Source of the DNA: an uncultured Eubacteriales bacterium | GTDB lineage: Bacteria > Bacillota > Clostridia > Christensenellales > UBA1242 | Direction of reading: 5' to 3' | Length of the DNA stretch: 64,000 nucleotides | Assembly (NCBI GenBank): GCA_900551855.1 | Contig: URXM01000002.1 | Span: 194,788-258,787 of the forward strand | In this document: positions 20,416 to 29,070 of the stretch, piece by piece | Position numbering within the stretch: position 1 is the first letter of the stretch | Layout: each line of letters starts with the position of its first letter | Notes under the pieces: generated by a model | Seen by the model: only the letters and a program-made list of their open reading frames with translations | Databases searched by the model: none | What the model was told of the DNA's origin: nothing | Translations under genes and position numbers: made by a program

Positions 20416-23037
20416 GTGGAAAGCAAAGATTTTTACAAAAAAAATGTTGATGAATGTTTGAGAGAGTTTGACACAAATGTTTCGGGACTGAAAGAACAGC
20501 AAGTAAAAGAAAGGTTGCCACAGAGTCAGCAATATATAATCAAGGGTGCAAAGAAGCAATCTTTTATCTCCAAATTTTTTGCTCAAATAAAAGAACTTAT
20601 GGTGCTTGTGCTTTTGATTTCTGGAATAATATCCATTGTTATTGGAGCAACAGAGAATTCTTTTAGTGAAGCTATTGATGGTTTGATAATTTTGGGAATT
20701 GTTGTCATAAATGCTTTGTTTGGTGTTTTTCAAGAAAGAAAAAGCGAGAAAGCTATTGAAAGTTTGAAAGATATGACACAGCCAGAAACAAATGTTTTGC
20801 GTGATGGAAAGATTGTAAAAATCAAAACAACCGAACTTGTTTTTGGAGATATAGTTTGTTTGGAAGCGGGCAGTATTGTTCCAGCAGATTTGAGACTTAT
20901 TGAAACTTCAAATGCAAAAATAAACGAGTCTTCCTTGACCGGAGAGAGCGAGGCAGTAGAAAAATTTGCCGATGCGGTTTACAGAAAAGATATGCCTTTG
21001 GCAGAAAGAAAAAATATGGCATTTGCAGGGAGTGTGGTAGAAAACGGGCATGCAAAAGGGATTGTTGTCACTCTTGGCACAGAAAGTGAACTTGGCAAAA
21101 TTGCTGAGAGTTTGAAAGAAACAAAAAAAGAACTCACACCTTTGCAAAAAAGCATTCAAGGTGTTGGAAAAGTTTTGACTTATCTTATTTTGCTTGTTGC
21201 CACTGTCACTTTTGTGCTGGAAGCAATTGCCAATCCTTCTCAAATTTTGCAGGCTTTTTTGACTGCTGTTGCAATTTCTGTCGCAGCTATTCCTGAAAGC
21301 ATGCCGGCAGTAATCACGATTATTATGAGTTTGGGTATTGCAAAGCTTTCCAAACAAAAAGCGATTGTCAAGCGAATGCATGCCGTTGAAACTTTGGGGG
21401 CTTGTGATGTTATTTGTTCTGACAAAACTGGCACAATTACTCAAAACAAAATGAAAGTAGAGGAGTTTTTCACTTTCTTTGACAAAAAAAGTGAAAATTT
21501 TGAAATCTTTTTAAATGCTATGGTTTTATGCAATGATGCAAGTGTTGGACAGAATGGATATGTGGGAGGGTCAACAGAAGTTGCTCTTCTAAACTTTGCA
21601 AAAAAATATGGTGTAAAAAAGGAAGAAGCACAAATCAAATATCCAAGAATTGCCGACATATCTTTCAATTCTGATCGTAAAAAAATGACCACTTTAAATT
21701 TGGTGAATGGTCAAAAAGTATGTTTTATGAAAGGGGCTTTGGATAGAGTTTTAAATTGTTGCAGTTGTTATTTGAAAGACGGTAAGGTTTTGGAGCTTGA
21801 TGAAGTCACAAAAAGAGAAATTTTACAACACAACAAAAAGATGTGCGACAATGCACTGAGAGTAATAAGTTTTGCATTCAAGCAAAACACTGATGACAAG
21901 ATTGAAGAAACATCTTTTGTGTTTTTGGGAATCTGTGGTTTGCAAGATTCTCCTCGTCCAGAAATTGCTGATGCTGTCAAGAAGTGTAGAAAAGCAGGCA
22001 TGCGACCTGTAATGATAACTGGAGATTATAAAGACACGGCTTTTGCCATTGCAAAAAAAGTTGGCATAGCAAAAGATATAAGTGAAGTCTTATCAGGAGA
22101 AGAAATTGATGCTTTAAGCGATGAAGAATTTAGTAAGATTGTGGAAACAAAATGTGTTTTTGCAAGGGTTAGTCCAACACATAAAGTTAGAATTGTTCAA
22201 GCGCTGAAAGAAAATGGTCACATTGTTGCAATGACTGGCGATGGGGTCAATGATGCACCAAGTTTGAAGAAAGCAGATATAGGAATTGGTATGGGAAAGA
22301 CAGGCACAGATGTGACAAAAGATGTTGCTGACATTATCATAACAGATGACAATTTTGCGACAATTATTGTGGCAGTTGAAGAAGGAAGAAAGATTTACAG
22401 CAACATTCAAAAAACAGTGAAATATCTGTTTTCGGCAAATATGGCAGAGATATTGGCATTGTTTTTCATAACTATACTTCTTCCAGGAATGACTTTTCTT
22501 CTTCCGGTTCAAATTTTGTTTGTAAACATAATCACAGATTCTTTGCCTGCTATTGCTCTTGGCGTGGAACCTGTGGAAAAAGAAATTATGGCAGAGAAGC
22601 CGAGAAGAAAAAAGGACAATTTGTTTTCTGACGGAATTGGTGTAAGCATAGTTGTGCTTGGAGCAATACAAACAATTTTGACTATGGGCGCATATTTGTT
22701 CGGGCTTTTGCTTTACAACGAACCAGTGGCAATAACTATGGCATTTTACACACTCAATATTATTCAACTGTTTTATATGTTTACGGCAAGGACAAAAGAA
22801 AGTTGTTTCAAAAGCAATCCTTTCAAAAACAAATTTTTCACTCTGTCGCTTTTGCTGGGATTTGGTCTTTTGATTTTGATGGCTTGCACTGGGTTTGGAC
22901 AAATTTTGCAACTGGAAAAACTCGATTTTAGTTGCTGGCTTGTAGTGTTTGTGCTTTCATTGTCCATCATCTTCATAGGCGAGCTTTATAAATTTGTCGA
23001 AAACAAAATTAAACACAGAAATTGCATTAGAAAATAA
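20416..23037 (+). CDS. P-type Ca2+-transporting ATPase (IIA/PMR1-like)
   Basis: This membrane pump exports a cation, most likely Ca2+, using ATP through a phospho-aspartate intermediate. Its 873 residues match the family. Visible signatures, in order: actuator motif TGES (about 175), membrane helix 4 motif IPESMPAVIT where SERCA-type pumps have IPEGLP, phosphorylation site DKTGT (about 336), and hinge motif TGDGVNDAPSLKKADIG near residue 612. Paired helices follow to the C-terminus. It starts at GTG with AGGAG 6 nt upstream; there is no earlier in-frame candidate with a better site. It follows uppP and ends in its own terminator. Ca2+ is inferred from the IIA-like helix 4 and overall similarity; Mn2+ or another divalent ion is possible. 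Confidence 0.92.
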   Translation: MESKDFYKKNVDECLREFDTNVSGLKEQQVKERLPQSQQYIIKGAKKQSFISKFFAQIKELMVLVLLISGIISIVIGATENSFSEAIDGLIILGIVVINALFGVFQERKSEKAIESLKDMTQPETNVLRDGKIVKIKTTELVFGDIVCLEAGSIVPADLRLIETSNAKINESSLTGESEAVEKFADAVYRKDMPLAERKNMAFAGSVVENGHAKGIVVTLGTESELGKIAESLKETKKELTPLQKSIQGVGKVLTYLILLVATVTFVLEAIANPSQILQAFLTAVAISVAAIPESMPAVITIIMSLGIAKLSKQKAIVKRMHAVETLGACDVICSDKTGTITQNKMKVEEFFTFFDKKSENFEIFLNAMVLCNDASVGQNGYVGGSTEVALLNFAKKYGVKKEEAQIKYPRIADISFNSDRKKMTTLNLVNGQKVCFMKGALDRVLNCCSCYLKDGKVLELDEVTKREILQHNKKMCDNALRVISFAFKQNTDDKIEETSFVFLGICGLQDSPRPEIADAVKKCRKAGMRPVMITGDYKDTAFAIAKKVGIAKDISEVLSGEEIDALSDEEFSKIVETKCVFARVSPTHKVRIVQALKENGHIVAMTGDGVNDAPSLKKADIGIGMGKTGTDVTKDVADIIITDDNFATIIVAVEEGRKIYSNIQKTVKYLFSANMAEILALFFITILLPGMTFLLPVQILFVNIITDSLPAIALGVEPVEKEIMAEKPRRKKDNLFSDGIGVSIVVLGAIQTILTMGAYLFGLLLYNEPVAITMAFYTLNIIQLFYMFTARTKESCFKSNPFKNKFFTLSLLLGFGLLILMACTGFGQILQLEKLDFSCWLVVFVLSLSIIFIGELYKFVENKIKHRNCIRK

Positions 23038-23050
23038 TGCAATTTTATTT
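23019..23050 (+). terminator. Intrinsic terminator of the Ca2+-ATPase gene
   Basis: AAATTGCATTA (23019-23029) and TAATGCAATTT (23035-23045) form an 11-bp stem that overlaps the stop codon; TATTTTT follows. The holB -35 box begins immediately after it. Confidence 0.8.
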
Positions 23051-23079
23051 TTGCATTTTGGTGGTGATTGTGATAAAAT
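23051..23079 (+). promoter_or_regulatory. holB promoter, probably leaderless
   Basis: TTGCAT (23051-23056), 17-bp spacer ending in TGA (extended -10), TAAAAT (23074-23079). Only 6 nt (TATATT) separate the -10 box from the ATG, so transcription should start at or next to the start codon. No ribosome binding site is present. Confidence 0.7.
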
Positions 23080-23085
23080 TATATT

Positions 23086-24042
23086 ATGGATTTGGCAGAA
23101 ATTATCAAAAATCAAGATTTATTTAAAAACCTTATAAATGAAAAACAAAAAAACACAATGAGCAGTGCTTTATTGTTTTTTTGTGATGATGAAGTCACTG
23201 CATCAAAAGTGCTTGTCTTGACTGCTCTTCTTTTGGAATATCCAACATTTGAAATGTTTAATGAGCAAAGTGCAGAATTTGTTAAAATTGAAAAAAATGT
23301 TGATTTGGATGTTAAAGTTTATCCAAAAAACAATGAAAAATTGTTGGTTTCAGATTCAAATGAAATTGTTGCAGAAGCTTATGTTAAGCCTGTAAATTTG
23401 CCAAACAAAATTTTTATTATCAAAAACTTTGATGTTTCAACTGAAGAAGCTCAAAACAAACTTTTGAAAATTTTGGAAGAACCTCCAAAAAATGTTTATT
23501 TTTTGTTGCACGCCAAAAGTGAAGATAGAGTTTTGCCAACCATAAAAAGCAGGTGTGATAAAATAAAAATCAATCCACTTGATGAAAAGACAATAGAAAA
23601 TTTTTCACAAAATACTCTTGCAAACATTTTGGGTGGTGGATATGTTGGAAGAACTGTTGCGTTAAGTAAAAATGAAGACTTGAAAAAAATTGTAGAGTTT
23701 GCAGTAAGTTTGTTTACAGAACTTAAAACAAGCAAGCAAGTCATAAAATTTTCTAAAACATTTTTGGAACTTAAAGACAATTTGAATTTGATTTTGGAAG
23801 TTATGTCTTTTTGCATTGAAGATATTATCAAGATCAAATGTGAAAGCGAAAATCTTTGCAAATTGAAACCTTACAAAGACGATTTGAAAGATGTTGAACC
23901 TGAATTTTCTGTTGAAGCTCTTTGTGAAATTTCAAAATTGATTTCTTCTTTGCGTGAAAAAGTGGAGTTTAATGCAAACTTGACAGTTGCTGTTGATAAT
24001 TTCTTATTGAAGATATTGGAGGTTAAGTATTTATGCAAATAA
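23086..24042 (+). CDS. holB: DNA polymerase III delta' subunit
   Basis: This clamp-loader subunit works with delta and DnaX to load the sliding clamp at replication forks. The 318 residues carry the family signature NKLLKILEEPP (about 124-134) followed by LPTIKSRC, the conserved end of the AAA+ core. The N-terminal nucleotide site is degenerate, as is usual for delta'. The start has no Shine-Dalgarno and lies 6 nt below a good -10 box, so the mRNA is probably leaderless. The gene overlaps ricT by 10 bp. The order holB-ricT-trmN6 matches the Bacillus subtilis holB-yaaT-yabA-yabB region, except that yabA is missing. Confidence 0.9.
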   Translation: MDLAEIIKNQDLFKNLINEKQKNTMSSALLFFCDDEVTASKVLVLTALLLEYPTFEMFNEQSAEFVKIEKNVDLDVKVYPKNNEKLLVSDSNEIVAEAYVKPVNLPNKIFIIKNFDVSTEEAQNKLLKILEEPPKNVYFLLHAKSEDRVLPTIKSRCDKIKINPLDEKTIENFSQNTLANILGGGYVGRTVALSKNEDLKKIVEFAVSLFTELKTSKQVIKFSKTFLELKDNLNLILEVMSFCIEDIIKIKCESENLCKLKPYKDDLKDVEPEFSVEALCEISKLISSLREKVEFNANLTVAVDNFLLKILEVKYLCK

Positions 24043-24854
24043 ATGTTGTTGGTGTAAAATTTAGAAACGGCAACCATGTATATTCTTTTGATCCAAATGG
24101 TTTGGAATTAAAAAACGGTGATTATGTTTTGGTGGACACAGAGAAAGGAACAGATATAGGAATTATTGTCAAAGAGAAAGACAGTGTAGATCCATCACAA
24201 CTGCTTTCTCCACTCAAAAAAGTCCTTCAAAAAGCAGGCAAAGATATGCTTGAGAAAGCAGAAAAATACAACGCCGAAGCAGAAAAACTGTATCCAACAG
24301 TCAAAAAAATAGTAAAAGATTTTGGCTTGGAAATGAAAGTTGTCAAGGTTGAAGCAAGTTATGACAACAGCAGATATATAATCAACTTTACTGCTGACAA
24401 TCGTGTTGATTTTAGAGAACTTGTCAAAAAACTTGCAGAGACTTTAAAGAAAAGAGTGGAACTTAGACAAATTGGAAGTCGTGATGAAGTTAGAATGTTG
24501 GGTGGTTTTGGTCCTTGCGGAAAAATTTGTTGTTGCGTGCAAAATATGGGAGAGTTTGATCACGTTTCGATGAAAATGGCAAAAAATCAAAATCTTTCAC
24601 TCAATCCTGCCAGCATAAGTGGACTTTGTGGAAAACTTATGTGCTGTATTGCTTACGAAAATCCAACATATCAAGAATCACTGAAACTTATGCCAAAGGT
24701 GGGGACAAAAGTGTCCACAAAAGACGGTTCTGGAACGGTCGTTTTCAATGATTTGTTGAAAAGAGAAGTTGAAGTTAAGTTTGTAAGTGGTGATGATTTT
24801 GAATATAAAACATATCCTCTTGAAGAAGTAAATTTCAAAAAGGAAGAAAAATGA
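24033..24854 (+). CDS. ricT: PSP1-domain protein RicT (YaaT), Y-complex subunit
   Basis: In Bacillus, RicT joins RicA and RicF in a Fe-S protein complex that helps RNase Y mature operon mRNAs and affects sporulation and competence. The 273 residues include the PSP1 core starting near GSRDEVRMLGGFG, with the cysteine cluster GPCGKICCC (about 160-168) and a second cluster LCGKLMCC about 40 residues later, which fit the known Fe-S ligands. The ATG at 24033 follows TTGGAGGT, so although it overlaps holB the start is well supported. It overlaps trmN6 by ATGA, so holB, ricT and trmN6 should be co-transcribed. Confidence 0.93.
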   Translation: MQINVVGVKFRNGNHVYSFDPNGLELKNGDYVLVDTEKGTDIGIIVKEKDSVDPSQLLSPLKKVLQKAGKDMLEKAEKYNAEAEKLYPTVKKIVKDFGLEMKVVKVEASYDNSRYIINFTADNRVDFRELVKKLAETLKKRVELRQIGSRDEVRMLGGFGPCGKICCCVQNMGEFDHVSMKMAKNQNLSLNPASISGLCGKLMCCIAYENPTYQESLKLMPKVGTKVSTKDGSGTVVFNDLLKREVEVKFVSGDDFEYKTYPLEEVNFKKEEK

Positions 24855-25582
24855 AGTTAGAAAATGGCGAAAGATTGGAAGATTTGCAGTGTAAGGGATT
24901 GAAAATCATTCAAAATAAAAATCTATACACTTTTACTTCTGATAGTGTGATTTTGGCAAATTTTATAAAAACAAAATCAAAAGATGTTGGTGTAGAAATA
25001 GGTGCAGGCTGTGGAGTGATTTCAATTTTGTTGCAAGCAAAAAACAAAATTAAACAAATTTATGCTTTTGAATTGCAACCAGAAATGCAAGAGTTGTGTA
25101 AAAAGAATTTAGAGCTCAACAACTTAACAGACAAAATCAAATTGATTTGCGATGATGTAAAAAATTTTGAGAGGCACATTGCAAAAGAAAGTGTAGATAT
25201 TGTTTTTTCTAATCCACCTTATTTCAAACCAACAAAATTTGAGCAATCGCAAGTAAAGAAAATTGCGAAAGAGGAAACTTGTTTACCTTTGGAGATTTTG
25301 GTGCAGGTGGCAAGTTCGACGCTTAAATTTGGTGGAAATTTCTATTGCTGTTATACTGCTGAAAGAGTTTGCGAACTCATTTGTGCTTGTCAAAATAAAA
25401 ATTTGATAGTGAAAGAATTGTTTTTCACAGAAAATGGCAAAGGAGATGTTAAACTTGCAGTTATTCGTGCTGTTAAGGGTGGCAAAAATGGATGTAAAGT
25501 TTATTCAAATTTGGTTACAAATGACAAAAATGGAGATTATTTGGAAAAACTGCAAACAAAGAATTTTTTATACAAAAAATAA
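24851..25582 (+). CDS. trmN6: tRNA1(Val) (adenine37-N6)-methyltransferase family protein
   Basis: This SAM-dependent enzyme of the TrmN6/YfiC/YabB family methylates the N6 of an adenine, in E. coli A37 of tRNA1-Val. The 243 residues show the SAM-binding loop EIGAGCGVISILL (about 56-68) and the amino-methyltransferase catalytic motif NPPY (about 121). Its first codon overlaps the ricT stop (ATGA) and AAGGAAG precedes it. Its place after holB-ricT matches yabB in B. subtilis, which supports orthology. The exact tRNA target is an inference from the family. It ends in a bidirectional terminator shared with the convergent spmB gene. Confidence 0.87.
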   Translation: MKLENGERLEDLQCKGLKIIQNKNLYTFTSDSVILANFIKTKSKDVGVEIGAGCGVISILLQAKNKIKQIYAFELQPEMQELCKKNLELNNLTDKIKLICDDVKNFERHIAKESVDIVFSNPPYFKPTKFEQSQVKKIAKEETCLPLEILVQVASSTLKFGGNFYCCYTAERVCELICACQNKNLIVKELFFTENGKGDVKLAVIRAVKGGKNGCKVYSNLVTNDKNGDYLEKLQTKNFLYKK

Positions 25583-25607
25583 AAAGAGTTGATTTTCAAC
25601 TCTTTTT
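25582..25607. terminator. Bidirectional terminator between trmN6 and spmB
   Basis: AAAAGAGTTGA (25582-25592) pairs with TCAACTCTTTT (25596-25606). It has a T run on the right and an A run on the left, so it can end both converging transcripts. Confidence 0.85.
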
Positions 25608-26114
25608 TTACATAACTCTGCACAACAGGCAAGCCAAGATTGTGCCGACTAATGAGCAGACAAGTGCAACAGGTATGGCGTATAGAAGTTTTTTTACTTT
25701 TGTTTGTGAGATATAAACTGTTGCGACATAAAAAATTGTTTCACTGCAACCCATAATCACACACGCACATCTTGATATATAACTATCTGCTCCGTAAGTT
25801 GTGAAAATGTTTTCCAAAATTCCATAACTTCCACTGCCAGTAAAAGGGCGCAATAATACAAGTTCGCATAGTTCTGTCGGTATGCCAAGAGCATTGAAAA
25901 TTGGAGAAAGAAGTTGTGCCAAGAAATTTGTTATTCCACTCACTCTCAAAAGTGCAACTGCTATCAAAATTGAAGCAATGAACGGGAAAATTTCTACAAC
26001 CAATTTTATTGCGCCTTTCGCACCTTTAACAAATGTGTCATAAGTGTTTACTCGTTTGTAAAGGCAATAGGAGAACAATAATAAAAACAGAATTGGCAAA
26101 ATGTAATTACTCAT
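25608..26114 (-). CDS. spmB: Spore maturation protein B (SpmB)
   Basis: SpmB is a membrane protein with nucleoside-recognition (gate) domains. In Bacillus and Clostridium, SpmA and SpmB are needed for full dehydration of the spore core. The 168 residues have at least four hydrophobic helices, with the family block VLLRPFTGSGSYGILENI near residue 90 and MGCSETIFYVATVY near residue 120. The start codon overlaps the end of spmA by 4 bp, so the pair is co-translated. It points towards trmN6 and shares its terminator. Its presence suggests spore formation but does not prove it, because spmAB-like pairs also occur in non-spore-formers. Confidence 0.9.
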   Translation of the reverse strand: MSNYILPILFLLLFSYCLYKRVNTYDTFVKGAKGAIKLVVEIFPFIASILIAVALLRVSGITNFLAQLLSPIFNALGIPTELCELVLLRPFTGSGSYGILENIFTTYGADSYISRCACVIMGCSETIFYVATVYISQTKVKKLLYAIPVALVCSLVGTILACLLCRVM

Positions 26115-26689
26115 CTTTTTGCCCTAGCCTTTTTTCTTTTTAATTTGTCTATTGTGTGAACTAAAAATATGCCCAAGAGGGTGGTGCAAAAAGTCACTAT
26201 TAAAGTCGGCAAAATTATATCAGAAGGATTGGTTGAACCGGCGCTTGCTCGAAGACCAATCACTGTTGTTGGGAGCAGTTGAATTGAAGTGGCATTTATA
26301 ACAATAAGCATAATCATTGCAAAATTTGCCTTGCCACTTTTGTCATCAAGTGCTTGCATTGCTTTTATTCCCATTGGTGTTGCGGCATTTCCTAGTCCCA
26401 ACATATTTGCCGAGACATTGAGTGCAATTATTTTTTGTGTTTCGGCATTGTCAACTTTGAATATTTTTTTGATAAGTGGGCGAAGCAGTTTTGCAAGTTT
26501 TTCTCCAAGCCCACTTGCATCCACCATTTCAAGCATACCAAGCCACACAGCATAAACTGCGCAAAGTTCTATGCAAAGAGAAAGTGCATCTGTGGAAGCG
26601 TCAACCATTTCTGACAAAACTGCGCCAGGGTTTGTTATTAAAAGCACGAGTATGCTTAAAAACATCATAATATACCAAAAAATATTCAT
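26111..26689 (-). CDS. spmA: Spore maturation protein A (SpmA)
   Basis: SpmA is the partner of SpmB in spore core dehydration and is an integral membrane protein with the nucleoside-recognition fold. The chosen start gives 192 residues beginning MNIFWYIMMFLSILVL, which matches the family's N-terminus; a longer reading frame back to 26776 adds a 29-residue tail without family similarity. The conserved block ANMLGLGNAATPMGIKAM is clear, as is the region starting ATSIQLLP. No Shine-Dalgarno is seen before the chosen ATG; a poor -10-like ATAAAT lies 6 nt upstream, so translation may be leaderless. The gene is divergent from tatD. Confidence 0.88.
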   Translation of the reverse strand: MNIFWYIMMFLSILVLLITNPGAVLSEMVDASTDALSLCIELCAVYAVWLGMLEMVDASGLGEKLAKLLRPLIKKIFKVDNAETQKIIALNVSANMLGLGNAATPMGIKAMQALDDKSGKANFAMIMLIVINATSIQLLPTTVIGLRASAGSTNPSDIILPTLIVTFCTTLLGIFLVHTIDKLKRKKARAKR

Positions 26690-26784
26690 ACAAAAATTTA
26701 TGCGAAAAATCTCGAAAAAAGAATAAAAACTAAATATTTTTTGTGTGTTTTTCGATATAATTTCTGTATAGAACAATGTCTTGC

Positions 26785-26813
26785 TTGACTTATTTTGTGG
26801 GGTTTGATAGACT
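26785..26813 (+). promoter_or_regulatory. tatD promoter, probably leaderless
   Basis: TTGACT (26785-26790), 17-bp spacer ending in TGA, TAGACT (26808-26813), then 6 nt (TTTTAT) to the ATG at 26820. There is no ribosome binding site in reach. Confidence 0.7.
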
Positions 26814-26819
26814 TTTTAT

Positions 26820-27587
26820 ATGGAATTTGTAGATGTTCACGCTCATATCTTGGATGCGTGTTTTGAAAATGATTTAGATGAAGTGGTAAAAAGAGCAGAT
26901 GATTCGGGAGTAAGAAAAATCATCTGTTCTGCTTATGATTTGTCATCATCTCAAAAAGCAGTTGAAATTGCAAATAAATACGAAAAAGTTTACGCCACAG
27001 TTGGAATACATCCAGAAAATCTTGAGGGTGTAAATTTTGGCACTGACAAAAACAAATTATGTCAATTGGCAGAAAACAAAAAAGTCGTTGCAATTGGAGA
27101 AATTGGACTTGACTATCACTTTACAAGTGAGAATAAAAATTTGCAAAAAGAAATTTTTGAGAAGCAAATTCAACTTGCAAACGAATTGAATTTGCCTATA
27201 GTTGTTCACAGTCGTGATGCAATGGGCGACACAATAGAATTGTTGAAAAAGAACAAACCTAAAAAAGAAAGTTTGATGCATTGTTATAGTGGAAGCATTG
27301 AAAGTGCAAAAATCTTGATAAGTCTTGGTTTTGCTTTTTCTTTCGGTGGGGTTGTGACTTTCAAAAATGCTAAAAATGTTGTTGAAGTTGTAAAAAATCT
27401 TCCAATGGACAAAATTTTGCTTGAGACAGACTGTCCTTATATGACGCCTGTTCCTTTTAGAGGGCAAAGGAACGAGCCTAAAAATGTCGTTTATGTCGCT
27501 GATGAAATTGCAAGAATAAAAGGTCTGAACATTGAAGAAGTCGCAAAAATCACAACTGAAAACGCAAAAAGGATATTTGGAATATGA
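26820..27587 (+). CDS. tatD: TatD family metal-dependent DNase
   Basis: A cytoplasmic TIM-barrel metal hydrolase with 3'-5' exonuclease activity on DNA/RNA in studied members; B. subtilis YabD is the likely match. The 255 residues show all metal ligands of the family: HAH (residues 6-8), GEIGLDYH (about 92-99), HSRDA, HCYSG and ETDCPY. The start lies 6 nt below a good -10 box with no Shine-Dalgarno. The last codons overlap rsmA by ATGA, so the two are co-transcribed. In B. subtilis tatD and rsmA are likewise close together, with rnmV between them; here rnmV is missing from this place. Confidence 0.93.
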   Translation: MEFVDVHAHILDACFENDLDEVVKRADDSGVRKIICSAYDLSSSQKAVEIANKYEKVYATVGIHPENLEGVNFGTDKNKLCQLAENKKVVAIGEIGLDYHFTSENKNLQKEIFEKQIQLANELNLPIVVHSRDAMGDTIELLKKNKPKKESLMHCYSGSIESAKILISLGFAFSFGGVVTFKNAKNVVEVVKNLPMDKILLETDCPYMTPVPFRGQRNEPKNVVYVADEIARIKGLNIEEVAKITTENAKRIFGI

Positions 27588-28369
27588 AAGATTTTGTTTT
27601 TAAGAAAAAGTTTGGACAGAATTTTATTAGTGATAAAAATCTTCTCAATGCCATCGCTTCTGATGCAGAGATAACCAAAAATGATGAAGTGTTGGAGATT
27701 GGAGCAGGTGCGGGCAGTTTGACACAAGTTTTGTCTGAAAAAGCGAAAAAAGTTATTTCTTTTGAAATAGACAAAGATTTGAAAGATCAACTCTTATCTT
27801 TGAATCTTAAAAATGTTGAATTTGTCTTTGATGACTTTATGAATGCAGATTTGAAAGATGTTGAAGATAAATTTTCAAAAACTTATAAGGTGGTTGCAAA
27901 TTTGCCATACTACATCACAACTCCTATCATTTTTAAATTGTTGGAAAACAGTGAAAAGTTGGAATCTTTGACCATCATGGTTCAAAAAGAAGTAGCGGAA
28001 AGAATTTGTGCTGATTTTGGCGGGAAAGATTATGGAATTTTGACAGTGATGAGCAATTTTTATGGAACACCAAAAATAACAAGAATAATTGGTCGTCAAA
28101 TGTTTTTCCCAGAGCCAAATGTAGATTCTGCACTTTTGCATATTGAAATTGAAAAGAACAAATTTAAAGATGTTGACAAAAAGGACTTTTTGAAATTTAT
28201 AAAAAACTGTTTCTCTATGCGTAGAAAAACAATTTTAAACAACTTATCTTCTCAGTTTGATAAAAACAAGTTGAAAGCAAACTTTTCAGAAGAACTTTTA
28301 AGAAAAAGACCAGAACAATTTTCTCTTGAAGAATTTGTTGATCTTTATAAAAAATGCAAAAGTTTATAG
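27584..28369 (+). CDS. rsmA: 16S rRNA dimethyladenosine transferase (KsgA)
   Basis: RsmA dimethylates two adjacent adenines in helix 45 of 16S rRNA late in small-subunit assembly; loss gives kasugamycin resistance. The 261 residues begin with KKKFGQNFI, the conserved N-terminal motif, then the SAM-binding loop EIGAGAGSLTQ (about 45-55) and the catalytic NLPYYITTP (about 105-113). The C-terminal domain carries FxxRRKT-like SMRRKTILNNL. The start overlaps the tatD stop; a weak AAAGGA lies about 12 nt upstream, so translational coupling probably helps. Confidence 0.95.
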   Translation: MKDFVFKKKFGQNFISDKNLLNAIASDAEITKNDEVLEIGAGAGSLTQVLSEKAKKVISFEIDKDLKDQLLSLNLKNVEFVFDDFMNADLKDVEDKFSKTYKVVANLPYYITTPIIFKLLENSEKLESLTIMVQKEVAERICADFGGKDYGILTVMSNFYGTPKITRIIGRQMFFPEPNVDSALLHIEIEKNKFKDVDKKDFLKFIKNCFSMRRKTILNNLSSQFDKNKLKANFSEELLRKRPEQFSLEEFVDLYKKCKSL

Positions 28370-28403
28370 GCACATAAAACTAAAAAAAATAATATAAATT
28401 TAT

Positions 28404-28592
28404 ATGGCGTGTAATGAAGAAGAGCTTGTTTTATTGGCAACTTCCATTGCTATGGAACTTGCCAGGGGACTCAGTCTGCCAGAACTGGAAGACTTAAGAA
28501 ATTTGGTTAATCAAGTTTCTTGTTCTTTGACGACGCTTATCAACAACAAATATGGTATGCAAAAAAGAAAACAACAACCAAACATCAAATAA
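28404..28592 (+). CDS. Small conserved-type protein (62 aa), perhaps DUF6774-like
   Basis: The protein starts MACNEEELVLLATSIAMEL, then has an acidic helix (SLPELEDLRNLVNQV) and a basic tail KKRKQQPNIK-like. From memory, the spacing of EEL...A..la.G...eEl..l.....ql...L..i resembles the DUF6774 group of small Clostridia proteins, whose role is unknown; this needs a profile search. It lacks a clear Shine-Dalgarno: TATAAA ends 5 nt before the ATG, which could mean a leaderless mRNA, but the -35 box is poor. It may also be read from the tatD-rsmA transcript, 34 bp upstream. Confidence 0.65.
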   Translation: MACNEEELVLLATSIAMELARGLSLPELEDLRNLVNQVSCSLTTLINNKYGMQKRKQQPNIK

Positions 28593-28612
28593 GTTTGATT
28601 GTTGTTTTTTTG
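28570..28612. terminator. Bidirectional terminator between the 62-aa gene and rplI
   Basis: Arms at 28570-28583 and 28593-28606 form 13-14 bp with a 9-nt loop. A T tract lies to the right and an A tract to the left. On the minus strand (rplI) the stem is unbroken, with one G-U pair; on the plus strand there is one C-A mismatch. Confidence 0.75.
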
Positions 28613-28626
28613 TTTTATTTTGATTG

Positions 28627-29070
28627 TTATTCTGCAACAACTTCAACCATAAATTTTGCAGAAATTTCAGGATAAATTCTTGCAGTCACATGATAAAGAC
28701 CTGTCATTTTGATTGGTTCTTTCAAGTCAATCTTTTTCTTGTCAAGCTTGATTGAAATGTTTTCGAGTGCGTCTGCAATTTCTTTGCTTGTTATTGAACC
28801 AAAAGTTTTTCCGTTGTTTCCGCATTTGATTTTTAATGTGACAGTTTTGCCTTCAATCTTTTTTGCCAATTCTTTTGCTGCAGCAACTTCTTGTGCTTTA
28901 TGAAATTTTGCTGCCTCGCTTTGATTTTGATTTTCGTTTAGTGCACTTCTATCGGCAAGTCTTGCAAGATTGTTTTTAAACAAAAAGTTTTTTGCAAATC
29001 CATCTGCAACTTCTTTGATTTCTCCTTTCTTGCCAGTTCCTCTTACATCTTTGAGCAATACAACTTTCAT
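28627..29070 (-). CDS. rplI: 50S ribosomal protein L9
   Basis: L9 binds 23S rRNA near the L1 stalk base and helps keep the reading frame. Its 147 residues match the family. The N-terminal domain has the signature MKVVLLKDVRGTGKKGE and ADGFAKNFLF; a long central helix leads to the C-terminal domain starting near VTLKIKCGNNGKTFGS. AGAGGTG lies just before the ATG. In most Bacillota rplI sits beside dnaB or the rpsF-ssb-rpsR genes; here it is a single-gene unit, convergent to the 62-residue gene and divergent from the DUF1540 protein. Confidence 0.96.
   Translation of the reverse strand: MKVVLLKDVRGTGKKGEIKEVADGFAKNFLFKNNLARLADRSALNENQNQSEAAKFHKAQEVAAAKELAKKIEGKTVTLKIKCGNNGKTFGSITSKEIADALENISIKLDKKKIDLKEPIKMTGLYHVTARIYPEISAKFMVEVVAE

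Noticed and set aside
22114..22911. Long minus-strand frame (265 aa) inside the ATPase gene
   Set aside because: It lies opposite a clear P-type ATPase, is rich in His/Cys/Asn as antisense frames in AT-rich genes are, and has no ribosome binding site.
26690..26776. N-terminal extension of spmA
   Set aside because: The 29 added residues show no family similarity, and the hydrophobic SpmA N-terminus begins at the internal ATG.
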